64,000 bases of DNA from Actinostola sp. cb2023. Taxonomy: Eukaryota; Cnidaria; Anthozoa; Actiniaria; Actinostolidae. The notes under the pieces are model-generated. The model was not told the DNA's origin. It saw nothing but the letters and a program-made list of their open reading frames with translations, and did not search any database. The stretch covers positions 43,501-107,500 of the forward strand of contig JAUJYZ010000082.1 in NCBI GenBank assembly GCA_033675265.1, given 5' to 3'. Positions 42,120 to 52,969 of this stretch are shown here, one piece after another (the first letter of the stretch is position 1; every line of letters begins with the position of its first letter). The translations under genes were made by a program, and so were the position numbers.

Positions 42120-42575
42120 CGCGACAGTCAAGTAAGCTTAAGTCAAAAGGCCTCAAGAAATTCAACACGGGAATTATATTCAACGGATGACAGTCAAGTA
42201 AGTCAAAGTCAAGAAATTCTACAAGAATTATTCAACGGATGACAGTCAAGTAAGTCAAAATAAAGTCAAGAAATTCAACAAGAATTATTCAACGGATGAC
42301 AGTCAAGTAAGTCAAAATATAGTCAAGAAATTCGACAAGAATTATTCAACGGATGACAGTCAAGTAAGTCAAAATAAAGTCAAGAAATTCGACAATAATT
42401 ATTCAACGGATGACAGTCAAGTAAGTCAAAGTCAAGAAATTCGACAAGAATTATTCAACGGATGACAGTCAAGTAAGTCAAAGTCAAGAAATTCTACAAG
42501 AATTATTCACGGATGACAGTCAAGTAAGTCAAAATAAAGTCAAGAAATTCGAAAAGAATTATTCAACGGAAGTTT
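42120..42575 (+). repeat. Leader tandem repeat, about 55-62 bp, 8 copies
   Basis: Units contain GACAGTCAAGTAAGTCAAA, AGTCAAGAAATTC and AGAATTATTCAACGGATG. They differ mainly by a short AATAAAGTC insertion. Confidence 0.9.
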
Positions 42576-42621
42576 ATCTCAGATAAACTAATCATCATGG
42601 AGTTAGGAAGAGCCGAAGAAA

Positions 42622-43146
42622 GTGCGAGATGGTCACAAGAAGTACGCGGAGAAACTCATCGTACAGATAACAGAAGCATGCGAGCAATTTAGTGGGACAG
42701 TCGAACAGAAGCAAAAGTTGTCAGTTCTCAAGTCTTCCTTACTGGAAAAGGTATCAACCATCAACAGACTCAATGACTCTATTCTTGAATTAGTCAAAGA
42801 AAGAGACATTGATAAAGAAGTAGAAGGAGCAGGGACGTTCAGCGAAGTGGTGTTTAGTAGTTTACATACATAGCCAAGATGGAGACATGTCTCGCCAGTG
42901 AGAAAAGCACGTCTTCTCCAAGTCAACACGCGAAAAGAAAATTTATCAGAAATCGATAAATTTAATTATCTCAAAGGGTGTGTGTCTGGTCAAGCGGCGG
43001 CATCCATAGAAGGAATTTCACTCACAAAAGACAACTTCAAAAACGCCGTGGAAATCCTACAAGACAGATTCGCTCAAGAAACAGATACAGTTTCATCTGC
43101 GATTACTATCGTAGATGAAAGGAACATTAACGTTAATACATGTTAA
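42622..43146 (+). pseudogene. BEL/Pao gag remnant
   Basis: One frame reads coiled-coil-like sequence (LSVLKSSLLEKVSTINRLND, LVKERDIDKEVEGAG), then a stop at 42,871, then DKFNYLKGCVSGQAAASIEG and NAVEILQDRFAQE. The second part matches DUF1759, the gag domain of BEL/Pao elements. The upstream ATG (42,598) is out of frame and the W..F.S.F segment between the two parts is deleted. Gag normally forms the particle that packages the RNA. Confidence 0.8.
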
Positions 43147-43186
43147 TAATGAGTTCGTTTTTTGACCTTCGTCAAGGTGGGGAGTG

Positions 43187-43421
43187 TGTCCGAGATTGTG
43201 ACGTCACGAGAAGAGTGATTAGCATAATTGCACGTGGCGCAGAGTGGAAGAGAACGGAGAGAGTGTGAGAGAGTGTGGAGTGTAAAGTTGTTTATCAAAC
43301 GCAAACAAGAATCATATGCACGGAACTAAGAAACAAGAACTTGTATACCAGGAACTGAGAATAAAGAATCGTTTACTAGTAATTACAAGTCTACAAGAGT
43401 TTAAGCTTATAAATTACAACA
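43187..43421 (+). repeat. 3' LTR
   Basis: Nearly identical to the 5' LTR; one A/C difference near 43,340. Confidence 0.92.
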
Positions 43422-45215
43422 CTGAGACAGCATGTTACACATATTCAAGCAAAATCGTGTGTGAGGCGAGCTCAATGCCACAGTCTATTGTCTTTTGCTA
43501 TCGTTCTTACGCGGAACGTTACTTAATCACATCTTTGTTTGATTCGTCTTCTACGATCGTCATTTTTTTATCGCAGTGACTTAATTTATAAACTGATGTT
43601 TAAAACGAAGTGTCAGACAAAGTCAACGGAGAAAGATGGCGGAACTCGAGTGGATTTGATGGGGGGATTTGACAAAGATTGATCACTATGTAGTGCTCCA
43701 CTGGGGGGGCTATTGACCCAAAAAATAAAAAAATGTCAAATGCCCGGGGGTCTGCCCCCCCCCCCCCCCCCCCCCTCGGGCTTAACATTGATAGGTGCAT
43801 TATTTGCTCAGAATTTACCAATCGAACAATGGACCGCCGCCACGGTAGATCAGATCCTTGTCGAAGGAGATCGACTTTATCTGGATGCTCTTCGAAGTAG
43901 ATCCATCCCTGACACAGAGGTGTTGTCTTTAAACTATCTGCCCATTATGGCATATTGGTCTTTGGAGACTAACACTAATAATTATATGCCTATTACGGCA
44001 CAAACACATGATTGTGATGATTCGCTTATTTGGGCAGAATCACAAACAAATAATCCGCTTATTTTGGCGGATAGCAATACTAAGTCACTTATTTGGGTGA
44101 CTAATACTGATCTAGCAGTGGTAGATCCAAACAACAACCCATTGTGGTTGATAAATTACATACAAACCATTTTACCAAGGAAGAATCACCCGTGAACGGA
44201 GTGTGAAAACGAGGCTCCATACTTCACATTACGCTCAGCCTTGATGAATGCTTTCACGAACAATAATTTTGCATTTATAATATTAGAAGGGTATATTATG
44301 GCTTTAATAAAGACTACAGATTATATTTATGTATTTGATTCTCATGCACGTAACTGTTTTGGTATGCCTGATCAAAATGGCACTGCTGTTGTTATAAAAT
44401 GTACTGATGATATTTCTAAATTAGAGGAATATTTATTTTCTGTTTCACTTCAATTGAATAGTATATTGTTTGAGGTTGTACCAGTTGAGTTTGAAATACA
44501 CAACATTGAAGCTAATGTTACTAATGTAACAAATTCAAAGAAATACATGTCAAAAGAGTCTGAAACTCAAAAACTGAATAGGCTTCAAAAAGCCAGAGAA
44601 TACAAGAATAGAAGGATTTTAGAAGAAACTGATATTGAAAGAAAAATCAGATTAGAAAAATATAATGCCTCTCATAAAAAAAAATGTTCAGAAGAAACTG
44701 AAACTGAAAGACAAATCAAGTTAGACAAAAATAATGCCTCTCACAAAAGAAAAAGATCAGAAGAAACTGATAATGAAAAAAGCACAAGACTTACAAAAGT
44801 CTTGGGATATATGAAAACAAAACGTCAAAAACCTGAGAGTGTTGTTTCTCAAAAAGACTATTTAAATCATTTTGATACTATCAAATATGGTAATCTGCAT
44901 CAACAAAATTGGGCAAAGTCCAATATTTCAAAGTTCTACAATTCAATTGAATTTTCAGTTTCCCAATGTACTGTTTGCCAAGAGGCATGGCCATTGAAAT
45001 CAAAACCTAGGTCACCAGATACTTATGTTTGTTCACGATGTTCTAGGGATAACAAATCTCCTATTAAGTTTTCAAAGGAAAATTCTATGATTCCTTCTCC
45101 AATCCCACCTCAGCTACAAGGTTTGACTCAAATAGAAGAAATGTTAATTGCTCGTGCTCTTCCTATCATGAGGGTTTACATTAAACCTGGTGGACAGAGA
45201 GGTTACTGACTGGAC

Positions 45216-46560
45216 ACTGTATAGTATTAATTAATCTTCCACAAAATGTAAATGATCTTGCATCTTCATTGCCAAGACATACAAAGGATCTTTCTGTGAT
45301 TATTGTAAAGATGAAAGGTAGAGACAACACATTTAAAGATGTTAATGTCAGAAGACAAAAAGTCCTTGATGCCTTATTATGGCTTACACAAAATAATCCT
45401 CATTATAATAATGTAGAAATAAATACTCGAGCACTGCAGTCTTTACCTGTAAATGGAATCCCATCAGATCTATTAACTGTTGAGACCAATGATGACATTT
45501 CTGATGAAATTGTTGAACCTGATTTAGGCCCACCCACTGATAACCCATCTGAAGACACAGTGTATGATGAGTCTACTGAAATGAGTAGTTTTTTACCTGT
45601 TGGTGAAACAACAACAACAACAACTAGATGCTGTTAGAAATCAGCTCTCAGCTCAAGAACCAATGCCTTGGCCTACTGTTGAAGAACATCCATTAAATGA
45701 ACATCAAACCCCATACCTTGCTACTATAGCATTCCCTACATTATTCCCTGATGTTAAAGGGGATCCAACCAATCAAGCTCTAATACGAGATGTTCCTCTC
45801 CCAGAAAGAATAAAGCATCTTATGAAATTTGCTGAGAAAATTGATGGTAAATGGGTGTACCGTTTTGCTAGCCATCCCAGATTTTCGTACTGGGCTTTTA
45901 ATATGATTCAGAGAATGAGAACTTTGCAACAGACTGGGATATTTCTGAAACAGAATCCTGGTGAAGCACATCTCACCATTGATGAGTTGCGTGAAATGGC
46001 TACAAGCAATAATTCAACTGCCTTTATGTCTAAAGTCTCTAGGTATGTTGCTAATATTCCTGGTACAAATGCTTACTGGCATAAGGTAAAAGAAGATCTT
46101 AAAGCCATAGTAACAAATGTTGGAACACCAACATTCTTTTTCACCTTTTCATCAGCTGATATGCATTGGCCTGAATTACATGCTCTGTTCGGAGACAGCA
46201 ACAACACTACTAGTGAAGAGAGACGTCAAAATGTTATCAGAAATCCTCATATTGTTGACTGGTTTTTCACTCAAAGATTAGAGACTTTTGTAAAACACTG
46301 ACTTTATAACACTCTTGATGCCAAATGGCATTGGTATAGATTTGAATACCAAGGTAGAGGTAGTATTCATTGTCACGGTACTGCTAAATTGAACAATGAC
46401 CCAGGATTGTGTCAGCTCACTAAAACTGCTTTGAAGGTTTCTTGGCTCAGAAGTATAAAGATGAGCATGATGATGTTGATACAACAGAATTAGACCACGA
46501 TATTGAAGCTGGTAATAAAGCTGCTCAAACAGCCTGTCAGTATGTTGATTGGTTATGATT
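45216..46560 (+). pseudogene. Helitron protein part 2: N-terminal domain and HUH Rep
   Basis: [20 protein letters not shown] opens this part in a shifted frame. After a frameshift near 45,610 comes [20 protein letters not shown], then [13 protein letters not shown] and [20 protein letters not shown], the Helitron_like_N signature. An in-frame TGA at 46,299 separates it from [18 protein letters not shown], the Rep HUH motif with His at 46,368 and 46,374 that holds the catalytic metal ion. A frameshift near 46,435 follows, then [20 protein letters not shown]. The order matches animal Helitrons. Rep nicks and joins DNA ends in rolling-circle transposition; this copy is inactive. Confidence 0.85.
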
Positions 46561-47882
46561 ATCAACTGTAAACCCAAACCCACCAGATGAAGACATGTGG
46601 ATTAGACCACAAGTACATCCATGTCAGAGACATTATAAAGACATTCCTGATTATGATAAAGATTCTGATTATGCAGATCTTTTGAATATGGTACAAAGAC
46701 ATACTCGCTGCAGTACTAGCTATTGCTTGAGAAAGAAACATAATGAGTCTGAGTTGAAATGCAGATTTCCTTTTCCATTTGATCACTGTTCACAGACAAA
46801 ACTAGAATTTGAAAAAGTTCACAGTAAGAATGATGAAAACCATTTCAGAGCAAAGATTATTACAACGAGAAATGATTCCAGGTTAAACAACAACCAACAG
46901 CTTCAACTACAAGGTTGGAGAGCAAACTGTGATATACAAGTAGTCATTGATCATTATGCTTGTGTCGAATATCTGTGTCGATGCTGCAAAAGGTGAACCA
47001 CGGTCACCGTTAGTAAAACAAGCATTTTTTTAAGCATTTTTTTAAGCATTTTTAAACAAGCATTTTTAGAATTAAAATTCTATTGTTCAAAATGCTAACA
47101 ATACCAGTGATCCACACAAGGCTATAAAGAAGATAGTTATGAAAACCCTTGGTGAAAGAGATTATGCTGCACAAGAGACCATGCATCATTTACTGTCACT
47201 CAAACTACATAGTTCATCATTTAATGTCATACCAGTCAGTCTTAATGGCTCACGTCGAGTAAACACTAACACATCAGAAGAAAATGGTGATACCTGTACC
47301 AATAATTCACTACTTGATGTTTACGCTAACCGTGAACAGTATGATAGTTCACCTGATATTATCAATTTGAACTTTGTTCAGTTTGCAACAAAATTTAAAG
47401 TTGTCAATAGAAAATTAACAGAGCTGCCAGCTAATGTAATCCCAAGGATATTTCCAACCTACTCACCTAATCCGAAAGGGCCAAATTTTGGCCTCTATTG
47501 TAAATACCAACTTTTGAGGTATAAATCCTGGAAAATAACTCAAGATAATGCATGGGGTGATCAGGAACCTACTGATGAAATCTTTGTTACTTGTTGGCAT
47601 GAATTTTTGCAAACACCATATGCAGAGGCCAATGTACATGTACCTGACTGGTTTGATAAACTTCAAAATGTTATTCAAAATCAGGAAGAACCAGATAGTG
47701 AAGCTGTTGAGTCAGAGAGTACCAACACACGTGAAGAATGGATGATAATATCAGACCTTCACACACCATTTGAAAATACTGATCAAAGTTCAATGTCAAC
47801 ACATGATTGGCACCAAGACAGAGTCAGATACACTGACCAAGAAATTGGTGAAATGCCTACATGGATTAAAACCAAAAACTGA
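46560..47882 (+). pseudogene. Helitron protein part 3: Rep tyrosine region and linker
   Basis: The first frame covers VNPNPPDEDMWIRPQVHPCQ to VVIDHYACVEYLCRCCKR. The last block is the Rep tyrosine region (usual form VEYLtKYxsKgE); the frame breaks right there. The downstream frame has EPRSPLVKQAF, then a three-fold AAGCATTTTT duplication (47,020-47,065). From 47,082 a clean frame runs NTSDPHKAIKKIVMKTLGER, then AAQETMHHLLSLKL (usual SAQEVCHLLL) to TWIKTKN. It lies between HUH and PIF1, as in the family. Confidence 0.8.
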
Positions 47883-49341
47883 AGAGCAAGCTAGTGGTAT
47901 CACTCATCAAGACTATCAAGTTGTAGATATCAATAGTTTTAGTGAAATGCAAAAACTTGCATATAATATTGTGAATAATCACTCGCATGATACATCTGTT
48001 GAGAAAGACCCTCTATGTCTTATTGTCATAGGAGTAGCTGGTACAGGCAAAAGCTACCTCATTAATGCTTTACGGAACCTCTTACAAAATAGATGTGCAG
48101 TTTCTGCCACAACAGGTAAAGCGTCTTATAATATCAAAGGTGTTACAATTCATTCACTGCTGAAATTACCAGTTGGACCAAGAGGTAACAAAGATCTTAC
48201 AGGTCAAACCTTATGTAGACTACAAGAGAGTCTCAATGATATAGAATATATTCTCATAGACGAATATTCAATGCTTGGCCAAACCACATTTGGATGGATA
48301 GATAAGCGTTGCAAGCAAGCAACAGGATGCTATGACAAAGTTCTTGGAGGAAAATCCTTGATTTTGATTGGTGATCCAGGTCAGTTACCACCTGTAGCAG
48401 ATAAAGCCCTCTATCATGCTAAACTATTAAATGCTATTGGAGAACAAGGTTATCAGACTTATAGAATGTTTGACAAAGTGGTTAAGCTTACTGTTAATCA
48501 AAGAGTTCAGGGTATGTCTACAGAACAAGAAGAGTTCAGAAATTTGCTTTTAAGGCTGCGAAAAGGTGATTCAACACATGAAGACTGGCAGTTGTTGTTG
48601 ACTCGTCAACCATCTAATATTGTAGATTTGTCTCAAGTTGATGATGCAACTAGACTGTTTTACAGCAATGATGAAGTTGGAACATATAATCATGAACAAC
48701 TCACCAAACTACAACAACCTGTTGCTAATATCAATGCACGTCATTCATCTGCTATGGCAAAAAATATGACTTCTGAGGACATGTCAGGTCTAGAGCCAAC
48801 AATTTTCCTAGCAAAGGGTGCCAAAGTAATGCTGACAATGAATCTCTGGGCAAGTGTTGGTCTATGTAATGGAGCTACTGGAACAATCCTTGACTTTATC
48901 TATGAGAGTAATCACCAACCACCTGATCTACCTATAGCTGTGATTGTTCAGTTTGATGACTACAGAGGTCCTTCTATCAGTGATACATTACCATGCTGTG
49001 TACCAATATGTCCAGTTACTGTCTCAGCTCAGTCATCAGATGGCTTTCATGAAAGGCAACAGGTGCCTCTAAGACTTGCCTATGCTCTTACTATCCATAA
49101 GAGTCAAGGTCTAACTATGTCTAAAGCCTGGATAGACATTGGTAAATCAGAGAGAACTCCTGGCGTGTTCTATGTTGCTATTAGTAGAGTCAAAACACTC
49201 TCATCTTGTGTTATTGAACCAATGACATTTGAAAGGTTGACCAGTTTGAAATCTTCTACAACTTTACAGTACAGACTAGATGAAGAAGCTAGACTATATA
49301 ACACAGCACAAGCAACGTGCAGTGCTTTTCATCAGGCATGA
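47880..49341 (+). pseudogene. Helitron protein part 4: PIF1-family helicase
   Basis: A long open frame carries GVAGTGKSYLINAL (Walker A, 48,031 on), ATTGKASYNIKGVTIHSLL (motif Ia), LIDEYSMLG (Walker B, DEYSM), LIGDPGQLPPV (motif III), then QRVQ, GAKVMLTMNLW, GLCNGATGTI and LAYALTIHKSQGLTMSKAWI with VAISRVKTL (motifs V-VI). This is a complete PIF1-type SF1B 5'-3' helicase, which unwinds donor DNA during Helitron replication. It enters from the linker by a frameshift near 47,880 and stops after SAFHQA at 49,341. It is the best preserved part of the element. Confidence 0.9.
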
Positions 49342-50537
49342 AACGAAATTCATTTGATAGTTATATGAAGGGAATTATACATTCATTCCAGTTATTAGAA
49401 TGGTGATACAAATCACCATTATATTGTTACTCATTTGTAATATCTTCATTTTTAGGTATAAGTAGGGTTTTTTTTCACTATCCTTTTCTGTCCTGTCTTA
49501 AAAATATAATTATTGCTTAACTCACACTTTGTTACTTATATTTATATTATGTTTATTCACAGATAACACAAATACAAAGTAACAATAATTTGGATTCACT
49601 AATGAAATATGGACTTGGACTGAACTATCTATCCTGGCGTACTTCATCAATACATCTACCTGGTATCTTTCAAGCATTATATTTGAACACTTTGAAGCAT
49701 GGAGCACAGGAAACTTGTCAAGGATTGATAAATCATCACTTACAAGGACAAAACCTATTTATTGGACTCAGTCAATCTTCAATACTGCTTTTAAAATACC
49801 GTTATATATGTGAAACTGCTTTATTGATTGCCTACAAAGCCATCATCTGACTGCTGAAAACATTACCCTCTGGCATTGCCATAATATATGCTGACAGGAT
49901 TACTGTTTCATTATAATGCTTTGACTCAATGTCAGAAATATCACACACTGGATCAAGACATCTACATGTACTTGGATTTTTTTGGTGAAGAGGAGTTTTG
50001 AGTTACCTACTTCTGTCAGACTACAATGTATTCATGACTTGTTCAAATCTCTATGACTTTTTAATATCCCAGAACACTACAACATACATGTACTGTATGA
50101 ATCAAAACTATAAATATTATTTACTGGATTCAACACAACATTATCATCTACAAAAGACAGTGTACTATGAGGCTTCAACATTTTTCCTGACATCTGGCCA
50201 GTAAATAACAATTCTCTATTTCATTGAATCCATATTTGTATTAATTACTGCATATCGTCAGTACAAACTTTATGGAATGGTGAGAATAAAAGTGATCACT
50301 GACTGCTGAAAGTCTAAGAATACATGTAGCTGTCTGTCTATGACCAGATTGTTATAGTGTTAGCATTTAAGCAACATCATACTGCATTTAATTATTTTAT
50401 TTATTTTTACCAGTTAATGCGCCATGCTAACAAGGGACAAACCCTGTGACATGTACATGAAATGTATGCATTAAAAGCTACATGTACGGAAGTGCACAAC
50501 TGACTCGCAGCACCTCGCTTTCTACCACAAACTACTA
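49342..50537. other. AT-rich sequence 3' of the Helitron helicase
   Basis: No gene recognised. AATGGTGATACAAATCACCATT (49,399-49,420) is a short hairpin, and CTGACTGCTGAAA occurs twice (49,849 and 50,300). The Helitron 3' end should be here, but I see no convincing hairpin plus CTRR. Confidence 0.5.
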
Positions 50538-50677
<140 letters not shown>

Positions 50678-51059
50678 GGATTTGACGTCACAAAATGTTC
50701 AAAGTTCGCTACGCTCGTGGTTCCACTGCAAAGTACAGTCATTCGCCAAAAAGTTATCCATGCAACAACGGTAAATACTGAAAGTATCAACCAAGGATTT
50801 TGTGTTTGTCACGTGGACCAGTAGTGTCATGGAGAACGTTTTTGACCCGGTTTTTGAGAATAACGTAATTTGACGGCTAATTTTTAAAAGGATATACTGC
50901 ATTCATGTGTAGCTGTTGTTGAAATCCCAAGGCAAGGAACGTAATTTGGAAGCATTTTTAAAGCAAAATCGTCGGGTATTTGTACCTCGCTGCAGACTTC
51001 TTTGACCATATAACATACATAAGGAACGCAGGCTCATGGACGAGGTATATGGGACCCAA

Positions 51060-51146
51060 AATCGTTTCGTTTCGTTTCGTTTCAATTTCGCAAAGTATCA
51101 CAAGCCACTTTGCGAAATGAAACGAAACGAAACGAAACGAAACGAT
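51060..51146. repeat. (CGTTT)n inverted pair around AAAGTATCAC
   Basis: Four CGTTT units, CAATTTCGCAAAGTATCAC, then five inverse AAACG units. TTTCGCAAAGTATCAC recurs at 51,149, 51,288 (partial) and 57,789. Confidence 0.8.
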
Positions 51147-51623
51147 TTCGCAAAGTATCACTTTTATGAAATGGCTTTAAAATGTGATATAACGGCGAGA
51201 ACTATCCCTTCCATCATGGAAGGATTCTTGTCTGGCTCGTGTAATGACAGTTGACTGAAACTAGCTCGATCCTGTCTAAACAATGTTCATTTCGCAAAGT
51301 ATCACTTCTCGAGTTCACTTTCTGTACTACAACTGTACAGGACCCGAAATGATCCCTGGCTCCGAAATGATCCCTGGCCCCGAAATGATCCCCAAAGTGT
51401 CTAGACTGGCTCCGAAATGATACCGGACCCGAAATGATACCCAGACTGGCTTTGAAATGATCCCCAGTGAAATTCAGGAATGGTTGAATTCAGTCCAATC
51501 AAGGGAAAATGACCGTAGATTCTCCATGAAAATTATTATAGCGTTTATTTATTTTATGAAACAACTCAACGAGATTACATGTATACTTTCTATCAACTGT
51601 ATTTTAATTGAATTGTAATGATA

Positions 51624-51763
51624 CTCAAATGAATGTATGAATGAATGAATGAATGAATGAATGAATGAATGAATGAAATGAATGGATGAATGAATGAATG
51701 AATGAAATGAATGAATGAATGAAATGAATGAATGAATGAATGAATGAATGAATGAATGAATGA
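51624..51763. repeat. (AATG)n microsatellite
   Basis: Many ATGA units with a few AATGAAATG breaks, inside the 1.6-kb element. Confidence 0.9.
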
Positions 51764-52543
51764 GTACACTTTATCAGTGAGGGTAACTAGAATAATAGTT
51801 TGCTAATAAACACTGAGCTAAGGATAATAATAAACCTATGCTAATAGATTTCTAGTCGTTCAGGTGGTTATGTACACGCGCCTGCAATATAATAAATCAA
51901 CCAATCAGAATGGACCGTTCCCACGCCTGAAATGGACAAGATACGATCGCGAAATCAAAACATTTTTACATGGAAGATTGTCAAACGACTGGGTGAATAC
52001 AATTCAAGAATCAGAATCTCTATCACGTGTATATCTCAGAAGCTATGAATAGAAAGCTCAAGAGTGTCGCAGTCCGCGATCGCAGTTTACTGGGAAGAGA
52101 AACAATTCACGTAAACATTGCAGATGGCAGCGCGCGGATAATATCACATGTAGTTTTAATATTCTTACAATATTTCGGAATAGCTTGTAATATTGTGAAT
52201 TAAATCACTGTTACATGATTTAATACGACTCTGTAAGTAAACGAAAATCGTACCCACTGTCCAGACGAATGTTGAGACAAAGAAGAAAGAAATTAGATAA
52301 TAACAATAATAATAATAATATGGGACTTTGGTACACATACAATGTACATGAGTATAATCCAATAATATTTTACAAAAGTTCATAATAATTAAATGTATAT
52401 GAATAAAACTATAACAATAAGCATAGCACTATGATTATGCAGTAAGAATAGAACTAATAAATTATCCGGCAAAGAAACATCTAGACGTTCACATCTAGAT
52501 TCATAACCCCGGGTTCGTAACATTTCATGATTTGATATATATT

Positions 52544-52720
52544 AGAGAAAGAAAGGAAGAAAGATAGATAGATAGAGCTAGAGAGAGAGAGAGAGAGAAA
52601 GACGAAACGAAGAAAGATAGATAGATAGAGCTAGAGAGAGAGAGAGAAAGACGAAAGGAAGAAAGATAGATAGATAGAGCTAGAGAGAGAGAGAGCCGGA
52701 GAAAGACGAAATGAAGGAAG
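52544..52720. repeat. Purine repeat, about 60-bp unit, three copies
   Basis: GAAAGATAGATAGATAGAGC then TAGAGAGAGAGAG and AAAGACGAAA repeat three times. Confidence 0.85.
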
Positions 52721-52969
52721 AAAAACAAAACAAAAACAGAGAAACAGAAGAAAGAAAAAGAGAAAAAGAATGGACCGGGACTGAATTCAACCATTCCTGA
52801 ATTTCACTGGGAGTCATTTCGGAGCCAGTCTGGGGATCATTTCGGGTCCGGTATCATTTCGGAGCCAGTCTAGACACTTGGGGGATCATTTCGGGGCCAG
52901 GGATCATTTCGGAGCCAGGGATCATTTCGGGTCCTGTACATTTCGGGTCCTGTACAGTACTCGATTGCT

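Larger units (their letters stand above)
41863..43421 (+). mobile_element. BEL/Pao LTR retrotransposon, deleted, 5-bp TSD CTGAG
   Basis: Two 235-bp LTRs (41,863-42,097 and 43,187-43,421) begin TGTCCGAG, end TACAACA and differ at one position that I can see. CTGAG flanks the element (41,858-41,862 and 43,422-43,426). Between the LTRs are a tRNA-Tyr primer site, a tandem-repeat leader and gag remnants; protease, RT, RNase H and integrase are gone. A purine-rich CAAGGTGGGGAGTG precedes the 3' LTR as polypurine tract. Confidence 0.92.
40245..43799. mobile_element. 3.55-kb TIR element with TTA TSD inside the Helitron
   Basis: TGCACCTATCAATGTTAAGC then CCGAGGGG... at the left is matched inversely at the right, where a 21-C run leads to the same sequence. 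TTA flanks it (40,242-40,244 and 43,800-43,802). Removing the element and one TTA rejoins the Helitron frame at a Leu codon. It contains a 33-G run (40,276-40,308), a poly-G MITE and a BEL/Pao element; without the last two it is about 1.48 kb and has no recognisable transposase. Confidence 0.85.
40134..45209 (+). pseudogene. Helitron protein part 1: cysteine protease and zinc ribbon
   Basis: The pieces are 40,134-40,244 and 43,800-45,209, in the same frame. The ATG opens MSNSNLFITGSIHQGH and leads to RGRQCSFMSFSALL, where the Cys in QC is the likely nucleophile. After the insertion come PIEQWTAATVDQIL and GDRLYL. Past one in-frame TGA (44,193) come [20 protein letters not shown] and [14 protein letters not shown] supplies the Asp-His pair. 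This is the layout of herpesvirus-tegument-like C76 peptidases seen in animal mobile elements. Next are three [24 protein letters not shown] basic repeats (44,560-44,800), then a [12 protein letters not shown] zinc ribbon and [12 protein letters not shown] (DUF6570-like). The frame breaks after GGQRGY at 45,207. The protease may process the polyprotein or remove ubiquitin; that is inference. Confidence 0.75.
39749..49341 (+). mobile_element. Helitron/Helentron-like element, interrupted and decayed
   Basis: It starts at a TTACTCGGGC...GCCCGAGT hairpin (39,749-39,779) and an (ATT)n tract at 39,798-39,827, then a leader. Coding from 40,134 encodes in order a papain-like (C76/OTU-type) cysteine protease, a basic heptad-like repeat, a zinc-ribbon domain, a Helitron N-terminal domain, an HUH Rep nuclease and a PIF1 helicase. 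A 3.55-kb element interrupts it at 40,245-43,799. The 3' terminus was not identified; the coding part ends at 49,341. Rep plus PIF1 on one protein defines rolling-circle Helitrons, and a cysteine protease is typical of the Helentron (Helitron2) branch. Confidence 0.85.
51338..52952. mobile_element. 1.6-kb long-TIR element, TIRs made of GAAATGATCCC arrays
   Basis: Arms of about 150 bp (51,338-51,490 and 52,790-52,952) are inverse copies built of repeated CCGAAATGATCCC with CTGGCT or GGACCC spacers. CAGGACCCGAAATGATCC ends are flanked by TA. The interior holds (AATG)n and GATA/GAGA repeats and no transposase. Confidence 0.75.

Noticed and set aside
43713..43776. Poly-Pro start of the Helitron protein
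   Set aside because: It is the poly-C end of the inserted TTA element; the real N-terminus lies upstream at 40,134.
49399..49420. Helitron 3' terminal hairpin
   Set aside because: It is not followed by CTRR or the CTTG end seen in the related insertion.
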